Source: Flammula alnicola (lineage: Eukaryota; Basidiomycota; Agaricomycetes; Agaricales; Strophariaceae). Taken from it: a stretch of 36,830 nucleotides of DNA. A program made the position numbers and the translations under genes. Of the stretch, positions 1 to 9,073 are shown piece after piece. Positions within the stretch are counted from its first letter, which is position 1; the number at the start of each line of letters is the position of its first letter. The stretch spans positions 1 to 36,830 of the forward strand of contig JADNRV010000421.1 of NCBI GenBank assembly GCA_015499995.1, written 5' to 3'. The notes beneath the pieces are model-generated. The model did not search any database, was not told the origin of the DNA, and saw nothing but the letters and a program-made list of their open reading frames with translations.

Positions 1-1015
1 TCATCGGGTTGGCCGCAGCCATCTGAGCATAGCTCTGACGGGTGGACGGATAACCGGCTGGCCGGGGGGGAATAGGAGGTGGGGGCCTCAAGTAGGAGTC
101 CGCCGGCCTCTTGCGAGGCTGACGGGGGGCAGTGGCACCCTTCGAAGGTGCAGCCGAAGGCTGCGACTTCGGAGGTGCCACTGCACCAGATGGCGCTGTG
201 AACGCCGGCGCCCTAGCCTTGCCAGTGGACTTCCTAGTCCTGGGGGCGGGGGTCGCGGATGACATCCCAGTGTCCGTGTCAGTGTCCATAGGACCCGACC
301 TGGAAGCACCAGGGAGGATGGAGGCCGTGGAGGCATGAATCGTCTCCTCATGAGAGGAGACCGAGGCCACAACCGTCGAAGTAAGTTCGTGGACGGTACA
401 ATTACCGTCCGCGTTGAGTGTAGTGGCTTCCCACCACGAAGATGAGTACACCGCTGAGATAAACCCAACGATGGACGATGCTAAAGGTCGAGAGACCTCC
501 GAACCAGCACTATCCAATGCCTCGCCGCCGGAGCGACGAAGCCAGGATGATGCCATCCGGAGAGACTCAGCAAGTCGATGCATCACCTCAGAATCTTCCT
601 CCGGAGGTGCGGTGGTGCTATCGCGGGTTGAAGGACCTGCAGGGGGGGCTTCCTCCCCATGCATGTCCTCGTCTTCATCGCCAGGATTGCCCTCTTCGCC
701 ATAGGGCACCTCACTGTCGTCGTGGATAATCGAAGACCGCGATCGAGGTCGATCGGGTCTCGGTGTGAGTTGCCTCGTCTGCTGAGGAACTGGGGATGCA
801 TACACCTGCCTCTGGGGGGAGGCAGATGCAGTAGACTGCGCTGCCTGGACAGACGCAGTGGTAGAGGGGGCCAGCCTTGCGAGGGCGGCCTGCTGAACAG
901 CGAGCCTCTCCGCTGGGGTTAAACCAGCCAGCGGATCGGCTGGAGCAGGTGTGGCGGGCGATCGGGTAGATCGATCGCCACCACCTTTGGGATTCGGATT
1001 GGTTTTAGGTGGCAT
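1..1015 (-). pseudogene. LINE-A ORF1 (gag-like), N-terminal part, cut by window edge
   Basis: The antisense strand encodes the first roughly 338 codons of the LINE ORF1 protein. The ATG is at 1015-1013 and the start MPPKTNPNPKGG is the same as in the complete copy at 9074. ORF1 proteins of this class bind element RNA. This part is the low-complexity half: an acidic segment (EDED), Ser/Thr/Pro-rich stretches, and a basic Pro-rich segment near the window edge. The C-terminal zinc knuckles would lie left of the window. I saw no stop in the parts I checked. It is classed as a pseudogene because it is inverted against, and disconnected from, its ORF2. Confidence 0.8.
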
Positions 1016-1135
1016 TGCTTGCTAGTAACGGAGCGCCCAAGAGCGCTCGACGGTGTGAAGCTGTGGGGGATGATGTTGCTGGTTGCTGAAGTTGTTCCCA
1101 CGGTCGACCGTAGTAGTTACTGGAAAAGGAGAGAT
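1016..1135 (-). promoter_or_regulatory. LINE-A 5'UTR, inverted copy
   Basis: These 120 bp upstream of the ORF1 start match 8954-9073 at the same length with only a few substitutions. Both copies stop at the same base (reading ATCTCTCC from the end), so this is probably the true 5' end of the element. LINE 5'UTRs usually hold an internal promoter; I see no TATA box. A GAGCGC/GCGCTC inverted repeat sits about 30 bases before the ATG. Confidence 0.7.
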
Positions 1136-4125
1136 GGTCTTCTCTTCTGCATGGGATTCCCATGCCAAAGAGTCCTTTGTTACCCAGCGATCTAAGCCCT
1201 GGTGGACCCAGGAGTGCTCAGATGCCCTTGACACGTTCTGGCGCAGTCGCCTGCCCGAGGACTGGAAATCCTTTCGGAAAACTGTCCGAGATGTCAAGCT
1301 CGAGATCTTTGATCTACGGATCCATGAAATCGCGTCTGCTAACAAGCGCCCGTGGGACCTCATGAATTGGGTCCAGCAGCGCAAACTTCCTCCTTGTGAG
1401 GCTCTCCATTATCATGGCAAGCCTTGCAATGACATGCCCGCCCTTTGGGACGCGCTTCACGGCACCTACAACTCTGCCTCTGACAGAGTGTTTGATGCTG
1501 ATTTGTTGAACTCTCTCCCCACCTTGCCTGTTAGGGAGTGGGTTCGGTTCTCCTTGCTGGAACTCACAGAGGCTCTCTCTTCTCTCTGCATGTTCCGGTC
1601 TGTCCGCTCCGGGTCCTGATCATATCAATTGGTCCCACCTGAAGGGGATAGTATGTCGCGACCCTCACTCAGTTGAGGTTCTCCTCTCGATTGCCAATGC
1701 CTGCATGCGTGTGGGCTATTGGCCATCTGTATTTAAGGATTCTTTGTTGGTGATTATACCCAAGCTGAACAAGCCATCCTACTCTGCACCGAAGGCATTC
1801 AGGCCCATTGTGCTCCTGAATACCGTTGGTAAATTGATCGAGAAGATGATCTCGAATCGCATTCAGTTCGACGCTGTCGGGCTGGATATTTTCCATCCTA
1901 ACCAGGTGGGTGGAGTGCGTCAACGCTCCACTGAGGATGCGGGGCTCTTCCTGACACACATTGTGCATGCAGGGTGGGCTAAGGGTTTAAAGACTAGCGT
2001 GGTCGCCTTTGATCTCCCTCAGTTTTTCCCTTCGCTTAATCACGATGTGCTTGTGATTATTCTTCGGAAACTTGGCTTCCCTCCGTTGGTGGTCAAGTTT
2101 TTCGCATCTTATCTGGTAGAGAGGAAGACGCGGTATGCATGGAACTCCTTTTTATTGGACCCGTTACAGGCAGACGTGGGGGTGGGCCAAGGGTCGGCCT
2201 TGTCCCCTGTCTTGTCGGGTATTTACCTGGCGCCTATCATGCGCCTGTTCGAGAAGAGATGCCTCGACCTTGGGTTGAGGGTTGACCTCCTCTCGTATGT
2301 TGATGATTGCACACTCATCGTGCAAGATGAGTGGCTGGATCATAATCTTGCGATGCTCAAGAAGGCATACGCTGTTATCTTCGAGCTGTTCAAGGTGTTC
2401 GCGTTGGCGCTCGAGCACGATAAGTCTGAGATCTATCATTTTGATAGGTCCCACGCTTACTATAATCCTAGCATCGATCTCAGGTATGCACCCTACACCG
2501 GAGATCATGCTAATTACCTCAAGCCCAAGTTGTTTTGGCGGTACTTAGGCTTTTACTTCGACCGCAAGCTCACCTTCAATGAGCATGTGCGTTATTACTC
2601 CACCAAGGGATTCACATCGGTTGTGTCGATGAAGATGCTTGGCTCCTCCACTCGGGGGCTTTTGCCTATGCAGAAGCGCCTCCTTTACCGCACATGTGTG
2701 GTCCCCATATTCACGTATGGGTATCGCATGTGGTTTTTCAAGGGCGCCCGTAACAACGGCCTCATCAAACAGCTTATGCAAGTTCAGCGTAAGGCTGCTC
2801 TCTGGATTACGGGTGCATTCCGTACTTCGCCTTCGGGAGGGGTGGAGGCCCTTGCGGGCCTCCTACCCATCCCTATACTTCTCGAAAGATTGCGCGACCG
2901 CTCTACTGTGCGGGTCGCCACTCTCTCGGACACTCACCCGATCCAATCATTCATGTCCGGATCATCACTTAAGCGCGCGACCCCCCATCCTATGTCAGTT
3001 GAACGCATGCCTGCCGCCCATCGCCGCAAGGTGACGGGTGCTCTTATGGATAATGTAAATTATTCCAGTGTCCTGGTTGAGTCTACGGAGCCTTTTGCTC
3101 CTGAGGCTCGTCCGGGTTATCGAATCCTCGATCGCTATGCCGATCGGTTCAAGTGGCTTTCCAAGCCACGCTTTAGCAGGTCCCCAGATCCTGAAGCGGC
3201 TTGGAAGCTTATATTGGATGCGTCCCTCGAGTCTCTCGAGGATGATCCAGATGCTGCGTATGCTGGTGTCGACGGCTCCTGCCCTCCGGGGTGGCAAGCC
3301 ACCACTGGTGTTGTTATCAAACGGCAGGGCGCACAGGTGTATTCTGGGTGTCATGCTGCCGGGAGGGCCTCGTCTACGGATGCAGAGCGCTTTGCTATTC
3401 GCGTTGCCATCTCCAATGCCGTTGGCTTTGGGGATGTCAAACGCGTCACTATTTTCACTGATGCGATGCATGCCGTGCGCCTCTCAGTGGATCCTTCTCT
3501 GCACTCCTTTCAGTCTCAGTCACTGATGGTGTGTCGTATACTTGAGCCGTGGTTCAGGCGCTTGCCTGACCATAAGGTTACGTTTATCGAGTCTCCCTCC
3601 GATATGGAGTGGGACATTCAAAATGAAGCACACGATCTCGTTGCTGGTTTGCGCGGCGTTGCCGTCGTTCCTACCACCAAACTCTCTCTCCAGTCTGTCC
3701 GCGATTTTGTGGACAAATCGGCACACGCAGATTGGAAACAAAGAGTTTCCGATCAGCCATTCCTGCTTGGCTCCAACTTTATGGAGCTGCAAGGGTTGAA
3801 CGGAGACCCTGTCCAGCCTAGTCCCACTCACGGGGGACCTTGGCTTGAAGCCGGCAGTCAGAGTGTTTCGCTCTTTGCCCGCATGTGCCGTTTAATTACG
3901 AATCATGCGCCGATCGGCTCGTACTACGAGCGGTTCAAACTCGATGACCCTAGGGCCCTCGGTTGTGAGTGTGGGGTTTATCCTCAGACTCGCGATCATA
4001 TATTCAAGTGCAAGAAACAGCCTTGGACTCGCCGGAAGCCGAAACTTGTTTCAGAGCTGGCGACTTATCTGTTGGAGCACCCTACGGCGTTCTCCTTCTC
4101 CCGGCACCCAGCTGGAGTGGGATGA
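1136..4125 (+). pseudogene. LINE-A ORF2 (RT-RNase H), 5' truncated, 7-bp frameshift
   Basis: Polyprotein of a Tad1-like LINE. The endonuclease is missing; homology starts in the linker before the RT. A TC-rich 7-bp expansion near 1573-1585 shifts the frame, compared with the matching site at about 8380 on the minus strand. The frame is then open to the stop at 4123-4125 and contains an 806-codon ORF from ATG 1705. In that ORF the RT has FRPIVLLNTVGK near residue 35, motif A aspartate at residue 103 (FDLPQFF), GQGSALSP, and YVDD at 2296-2307 (about residue 198). RNase H follows with GVDGS at about residue 523, TDAE and FTDA. The C-terminal finger is CxCG-x-HIFKC. RT and RNase H residues look intact, but the protein has no endonuclease. 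Confidence 0.85.
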
Positions 4126-4452
4126 GGGACTCTGGGAGGGGGGCGATCCTGATCGTGGAGTGATCCGCGGTCAAATCTACTCGACTACTCGTGATGTGTT
4201 TCCGTTCGGCGGTGGCGAAGTTCTGCAAGTGCCTAGGGCCCTGGTCGTCCCAGGGCCGGTGGCGTCGACTCTCTGAGCCGGCGTCATGCGCCGTCGACGG
4301 AGGACCCAGTTCGGTGGACGGTGGTGGGGGCTTCGGCTCCTGCTTAGCTATTACAACGTAAATTTTACCGTTGAACCGGGGAGAGTCTGGCAGGCTCTCT
4401 TCACTTTCGGGTGACCCCCTTCCCATCCCAATACTCTTATCTGCCGTTTGTG

Positions 4453-4472
4453 CGGTAGCGTTAACAACGCCG
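4453..4472 (+). promoter_or_regulatory. Conserved 3'UTR hairpin element, LINE families A and B
   Basis: CGGTAGCGTTAACAACGCCG also occurs at 14181-14200 (one change), 18023-18042, 19055-19074, and on the minus strand at 4800-4819. The core folds as GCGTT-AAC-AACGC. It is retained in five copies of two subfamilies whose proteins differ, so it is a candidate RT recognition element in the RNA. Confidence 0.55.
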
Positions 4473-4569
4473 TAACGACGGACAATCTGTAGTTGCGAGA
4501 CTACCTATCTGGGTTTCAGGCGGCTGCGCCGTCGAGCCAACTTCTTTCTTCTGCACGCGTAGTTTACCG

Positions 4570-4579
4570 CCTCTGTTTG

Positions 4580-4582
<3 letters not shown>
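4570..4582 (+). repeat. TSD of the LINE-B insertion, left copy (right copy 5594-5606)
   Basis: CCTCTGTTTGTAC occurs immediately before the T-run and again at 5594-5606, where the interrupted LINE-A 3'UTR resumes. A further T is shared but cannot be told from the poly-T. Confidence 0.85.
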
Positions 4583-4626
<44 letters not shown>

Positions 4627-5593
4627 ACAATTTTTATTCCGAAGCTCGATCGCAGCTCGGACTCCAACTAATACAAGCGAGTACGCTACAATACCCAATG
4701 CAAAAGAAAGAAATTGGTCGCTCGCAGGGGAGCGTGCGAGACTGCACTGCAGCCTGAAACCCAAATAGCGGACCTCGCAGCCCAGGAAATGCAAACGCGC
4801 GGCGTTGTTAACGCTACCGAACGTAAGGTAGATATGGATTAAAAGGGTGGACAGGGGGGTCACCCAGGTGAAGTCGGAGCTTGCCCGGCTCTCCCCACTT
4901 CGTTGGCAAACTCGACGTTGTCGTTACACCATGGCGGGTCCTCCAAATGATGCGTGCAATAGACTCAGGGAGTCACAAGCGAAGCCATGCAACGAAGACG
5001 GCTGCGGCCCTCGCGGGATTTATCGCACCATAATGAAAACACCTGCGGGCACTAGGTCTTGGGCCAAGGCCCCGACGACACCTAGGATCACCCCCCGTCC
5101 AGAGTCCCTCATCCGACTCTGGCCTGAGGCCGATTGAACGCAAACGCACTAGGGTTGTCGCTCAAAAATTTCTCAAGACCCCATACTAGGTACGGGGCCC
5201 TGTGAGGTAGCATCAAGAGCTTGGGGCACTTGAAAATATGTGCACGAGTCTGTGGATATTTCCCGCACACGCACCCGAGAGCCAACGGGTCGTCGATTTT
5301 GAACCGCTCGTAGTACGAGCCGATCGGAGCATGATTCGTTATTACACGGCACATGCGGGCGAACAACTGAGAGTTGCGGCCGCCGACTTCAAGCCACGGC
5401 CCACCGCGAACGGGGGTCGGACGGAGAGGATTACCCTTTAGATCCTCTAACTCCAAGAAATTGGAACCAAGTAAATTGGGAACCTCGTCGACCTCTGTCG
5501 ACCAGGCATCCCGCGCTACAGTGTCGGCTTTATTCTTAAGCCAAGCGACAGATAGAGGGGTATCCGGTGTAACAGGTACGCCTGGAAACCCAA
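4583..5593 (-). mobile_element. LINE-B copy 3, 5' truncated insertion
   Basis: About 1 kb LINE on the minus strand, bounded by a 13-bp TSD and starting with a 38-base T-run (4583-4620), the poly-A tail read in reverse. It carries the family-B 3'UTR (about 4621-5108) and the last ~160 codons of ORF2 (5109-5593). This is a typical 5'-truncated product of target-primed reverse transcription. It entered the 3'UTR of the LINE-A copy that begins left of the window, and so is younger than it. Confidence 0.88.
5109..5593 (-). pseudogene. LINE-B ORF2, C-terminal fragment
   Basis: Encodes only the end of ORF2: the region after RNase H and the C-terminal zinc-finger-like motif CVCGKYPQTRAHIFKC, closely matching copies ending at 17693 and 18765. 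It reads open from the insert edge at 5593 to the stop at 5109. There is no catalytic domain, so it is a dead remnant. Confidence 0.85.
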
Positions 5594-5649
5594 CCTCTGT
5601 TTGTACTAGTTAGAGACCGGACTGCTTTCGCGCACCGGTATAAAATTGA

Positions 5650-5691
<42 letters not shown>
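5594..5691 (+). other. LINE-A 3'UTR, last part with poly-A tail
   Basis: Continues the 3'UTR broken at 4582. TTGTACTAGTTAGAGACCGG is followed by GGTATAAAATTGATGATTT and about 36 A (5656-5691). The same tail ends the copy at 14400. The next base is in minus-strand ORF2 of the target LINE. Confidence 0.8.
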
Positions 5692-5696
<5 letters not shown>

Positions 5697-7889
5697 AGGA
5701 TAAACCCCACACTCGCAACCGAGGGCCCTAGGGTCATCGATTTTGAACCGCTCGTAGTACGAGCCGATCGGCGCATGATTCGTGATTAAACGGCACATGC
5801 GGGCAAAGAGCGAAGCACTCTGGCTGCCAGCTTCAAGCCAAGGTCCCCCGCGAGTGGGACTAGGCTGGACAGGGTCCCGTTCAACCCTTGCAGCTCCATA
5901 AAGTTGGAGCCAAGCAAAAATGGCTGATCGGAAACTCTTTGTTTCCAATCTGCGCGTGCCGATTTGTCCACGAAGTCGCGGACATACTGGAGGGAGAGTT
6001 TGGTGGTAGGAACGACGGCAACGCCGCGCATACCAGCAACGAGATCGTGTGCTTCATTTTGAATGCCCCACTCCATATCAGAGGGAGACTCGATAAAAGT
6101 AACCTTGTGGTCAGACGAACGCCTGAACCACGGCTCAAGTATATGACACACCATCAGTGACTGAGACTGAAAGGAGTGCGGAGAGGGATCCACTGAGAGG
6201 CGCGCAGCATGCATCGCATCAGTGAAGATAGTAACGCGTTTGACATCCCCAAAGCCAACGGCATTGGAGACGGCTACACGAATAGCAAAGAGCTCTGCAT
6301 CCGTAGACGAGGCCCTTCCGGCAGCATGACACCCAGAATAAACCTGTGCGCCCTGCCGTTTGATAACGACGCCAGTGGCGGCTTGCCACCCCGGAGGGCA
6401 GGAGCCGTCAACACCAGCGTACACAGCGTCTGGATCGTCCTCGAGAGACTCGAGAGACGCATCCAGGATAAGCTTCCAAGCCGCTTCAGGATCTGGGGAC
6501 CTGCTAAAGCGTGGCTTGGAAAGCCACTTGAACCGACCGGTGTACCGATCGAGGAGTCGATAACCCGGACGAGCCTCAGGAGCAAAAGGCTCCGTAGACT
6601 CAACAGGGACACTGGAATAATTCACATTATCCATAAGAGCACCCGTCACCTTACGGCGGTGGGCGGCAGGCATGCGTTCGACCGACATGGGATGAGGGGT
6701 CGCGCGCTTAAGTGATGACCCAGACATGAATGACCGAATCGGGTGAGTGTCCGACAGAGTGGCGACCCGCACCGTAGAGCGGTCGCGCAATCTTTCGAGA
6801 AGTATAGGGATGGGTAGGAGGCCTGCAAGGGCCTCAACCCCTCCCGAGGGCGAAGTACGGAATGCACCCGTAATCCAGAGAGCAGCCTTACGCTGGACTT
6901 GCGTAAGCTGTTTAATGAGGCCCTTGTTGCGGGCACCCTTGAAGAACCACATGCGATACCCATACGTGAATATGGGGACCACACAGGTGCGGTGCAGGAG
7001 TCGCTTCTGCATAGGCATTAGCCCCCGAGTAGAGGAACCAAGCATCTTCATCAAGACAACTGATGTAAAACCCTTGGTGGAGTAATAGCGCACATGCTCA
7101 TTAAAGGTGAGCTTGCAATCGAAGTAAAAGCCCAGGTACCGCCAAAACGGCTTGGGCTTGAGATAGTTAGCATGATCTCCGGTATAAGGTGCATACCCGA
7201 GATCGATACTAGGATTATAATAAGCATGAGACCGATCAAAATGATAGATCTCAGACTTGTCGTGTTCGAGCGCCAAAGCGAACACCTTGAACAGCTCGAA
7301 GATAACAGCGTATGCCTTCTTGAGCATCGCAAGATTATGATCCAGCCACTCATCTTGCACGATGAGTGTGCCGTCATCAACATACGAGAGGAGGTCAACC
7401 CTCAACCCAAGGTCGAGGCACCGCTTCTCGAACAGGCGCATAATAGGCGCCAGGTAGATAGCCGACAAAACAGGGGACAAGGCCGATCCCTGGCCCACCC
7501 CCACGTCTGCCTGTAGCGGGTCTGATAAAAAGGAGTTCCACGCATACCGCGTCTTCCTCTCTACCAGATAAGATGCGAAAAACTTGACCACCAATGGAGG
7601 GAAGCCAAGTTTCTGAAGAATAATCACAAGCGCATCGTGATTAAGTGAAGGGAAAAACTGAGCGAGGTCAAAGGCGACCACGCTAGTCTTTAAACCCTTA
7701 GCCCAGCCTGCGCGCACAATGTGTGTCAGGAAGAGCCCAGCATCCTCAGTGGAGCGCTGACGCACTCCACCCACCTGGTTAGGATGGAAAATATCCAGCC
7801 CGACAGCGTCGAACTGAATGCGGTTTGAGATCATTTTCTCAATTAATTTACCAATGGTATTCAGGAGGACGATGGGCCTGAATGCCTTA

Positions 7890-8173
7890 CATCAGGAAAA
7901 ACACTTTTGCCCCAGGAGTTTCCCAGGAAACTTGAAGGTAGCCTAGGAGACCCTAAGAGTGCCAGGGCAGCCAGGTTGCACTTAGCTCCCAGGAGACACT
8001 TGGGGCAATCTCTTCCCTTTAGCTTTTACTTAGGACACCCTAGGACGTACTTGGGGTGACCAAATGATCGCCTAGGCTACAGTTGAATTTAAGCACTTCT
8101 TGCCTGGGTGAACCCAGGTTGCTCTGGGTTGCTCTCAGGTCAGCCAGAGCATGTGCTCTGAATCTGCACCTAG
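7890..8173. mobile_element. Unclassified 284-bp insertion in LINE-A ORF2
   Basis: All other copies read straight through this site (on the plus strand GAATGCCTT then GGTGCAGAG). Here 284 bp are inserted and flanked by TA (7888-7889 and 8174-8175), a possible 2-bp TSD. The insert has three CCTAGG palindromes, several CCCAGG motifs and a near-palindrome AGTTTCC/GGAAACT. It has no poly-A and no clear terminal inverted repeat. It could be a small non-autonomous DNA element (TA target as in Tc1/mariner-like elements) or another insertion. No ORF of note was seen. Confidence 0.5.
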
Positions 8174-8703
8174 TAGGTGCAGAGTAGGATGGCTTATTCG
8201 GCTTGGGTATGATTACCGAAAGCGAATCCTTAAATACAGATGGCCAATAGCCCACACGCATGCAGGCATTGGCAACCGAGAGTAGGACCTCAACCGAATG
8301 AGGGTCGCGACGTACTATCCCCTTCAGGTGGGACCAATTGATATGATCCGGACCCGGAGCAGATAGACCAGAACACGCAGAGAGAGCCTCCGTGAGTTCC
8401 AGCGCAGAAAAGCGAACCCACTCCCTAACAGGAAGCGTAGGGAGAGAGTTCAACAAATTGGCATCAAACACTCTGTCAGACGCAGAGTTGTAGGTACCGT
8501 GGAGCGCGTCCCAAAGGGCGGGCATGTCGTTACAGGGCTCGCCACGATAATGGAGAGCCTCACAAGGAGGAAGTTTGCGCTGTTGGACCCAGTTCATGAG
8601 GTCCCACGGGCGCTTGTTAGCAGACGCAATTTCATGGATCCGTTGATCAAAGAACTCGCGCTTGACATCTCGGATGGTTTTCCGAAAGGATTTCCAGTCC
8701 TCG

Positions 8704-8718
8704 GGCAGGCGACTGCGC
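8704..8718 (+). repeat. TSD of plus-strand LINE-A, left copy (right copy 14422-14436)
   Basis: GGCAGGCGACTGCGC occurs just before the insert and again directly after its poly-A at 14422-14436. Removing 8719-14436 restores the uninterrupted ORF2 order of the minus-strand target, as judged against the copy at 1240-1262. Confidence 0.9.
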
Positions 8719-8953
8719 ACCCATCCCTATACTCCTCGAAAGATTGCGCGACCGCTCCACAGTGCGGGTCGCCACTCTTTCGGGCACTCACCCCATTCGG
8801 TCATTCATGGCTGGGTCATCACTTAAGCGCGCGACCCCCCATCCTATGTCGGTTGAGCGCATGCCTGCCGCCCATCGCCGCAAGGTGACGGGTGCTCTTA
8901 TGGATAATGTAAATTATTCCAGTGTCCCTGTTGAGTCTACGAAGCCTTTTGCC
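8719..8953 (+). pseudogene. LINE-A ORF2 fragment fused in front of the 5'UTR
   Basis: Sense-strand piece of the ORF2 region between RT and RNase H, from PIPILLERLRDRSTVRV to about VESTKPFA, corresponding to 2866-3098 of the first copy. It ends where the 5'UTR begins (CC shared at the junction). It is not functional alone. Confidence 0.8.
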
Positions 8954-9073
8954 ATCTCTCCTTTTCCAGTAACTACTATGGTCGACCGTGGGAACAAACT
9001 CAGCAACCAGCAACATCGTCCCCCACAGCTTCACACCGTCGAGCGCTCTTGGGCGCTCTGTTACTAGCAAGCA
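8954..9073 (+). promoter_or_regulatory. LINE-A 5'UTR
   Basis: 120 bp directly upstream of ORF1, the same length and almost the same sequence as the inverted copy at 1016-1135. No TATA box is visible. It contains GGTCGACC and the GAGCGC/GCGCTC inverted repeat. It is expected to carry the internal promoter, as in other LINEs; that role is inferred. Confidence 0.65.

Larger units (their letters stand above)
4126..4582 (+). other. LINE-A 3'UTR, first part
   Basis: Untranslated 3' region from the ORF2 stop to the LINE-B insertion point; it resumes at 5594. It begins with the conserved GAGGGACT block seen after every ORF2 stop here. It contains the 20-base element at 4453-4472 (CGGTAGCGTTAACAACGCCG), able to form a GCGTT/AACGC hairpin. 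No gene is seen in it. Confidence 0.75.
1..5691 (+). mobile_element. Family-A LINE with inverted 5' end, interrupted by a family-B LINE
   Basis: Non-LTR retrotransposon copy. Left to right it holds antisense ORF1 and 5'UTR (1-1135), then sense ORF2 and 3'UTR (about 1136-4582), a foreign LINE-B insert (4583-5593), and the rest of the 3'UTR with a poly-A tail (5594-5691). The antisense part runs exactly to the element's 5' end before the sense part begins, which is the geometry left by twin priming. Two bases (GG, 1136-1137) at the junction fit either side. After the tail the sequence is minus-strand ORF2 of another family-A LINE, so that LINE was the target. The left end and left TSD lie outside the window. 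The alternative is two separate copies joined by rearrangement. Confidence 0.7.
5692..8718 (-). mobile_element. Family-A LINE, minus strand, target copy (3' portion present)
   Basis: Minus-strand LINE-A whose ORF2 was hit by two plus-strand LINE-A insertions. The C-terminal end is cut at 5692 by the twin-primed element, and its remaining 3' end should lie left of the window. The upstream side is cut at 8718 and continues after the second insertion at 14437-15039. It also hosts the 284-bp insert at 7890-8173. Order of events: this LINE first, then the two plus-strand LINEs, then LINE-B copy 3. Confidence 0.85.
5692..8718 (-). pseudogene. LINE-A ORF2 (RT-RNase H), broken
   Basis: Read right to left it encodes the linker (RSRLPEDWKSF), the pre-RT region, then after the 284-bp insert the RT (FDLAQFF, GQGSALSP, YVDD), RNase H (GVDGS, TDAEL, FTDA) and C-terminal region to the CECG motif. 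A continuous frame spans 7834-5786. Near 5873 one base is missing (GGGACCC against GGAGACCC in other copies), which shifts the last part. The 284-bp insert breaks the frame upstream of RT block FRPI. Otherwise it is very close to the copies at 1705 and 11191, so this is a fairly young element. Confidence 0.85.

Noticed and set aside
132..338. Short plus-strand gene in the first kilobase
   Set aside because: It is the reverse strand of LINE ORF1; the same antisense frame has no features of its own.
4583..4620. Long T-run as a transcription terminator
   Set aside because: It is the poly-A tail of the minus-strand LINE-B insert, flanked by a TSD.
6209..6715. Plus-strand frames of 100-170 codons inside minus-strand LINE ORF2 (and similar ones in the other copies)
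   Set aside because: They recur in every copy simply as the opposite strand of ORF2; they have no independent motif.
7890..8173. Spliceosomal intron gained in the LINE
   Set aside because: Neither strand offers matching GT...AG ends at the insertion boundaries, and the length is far from the 42-62 nt introns seen here.
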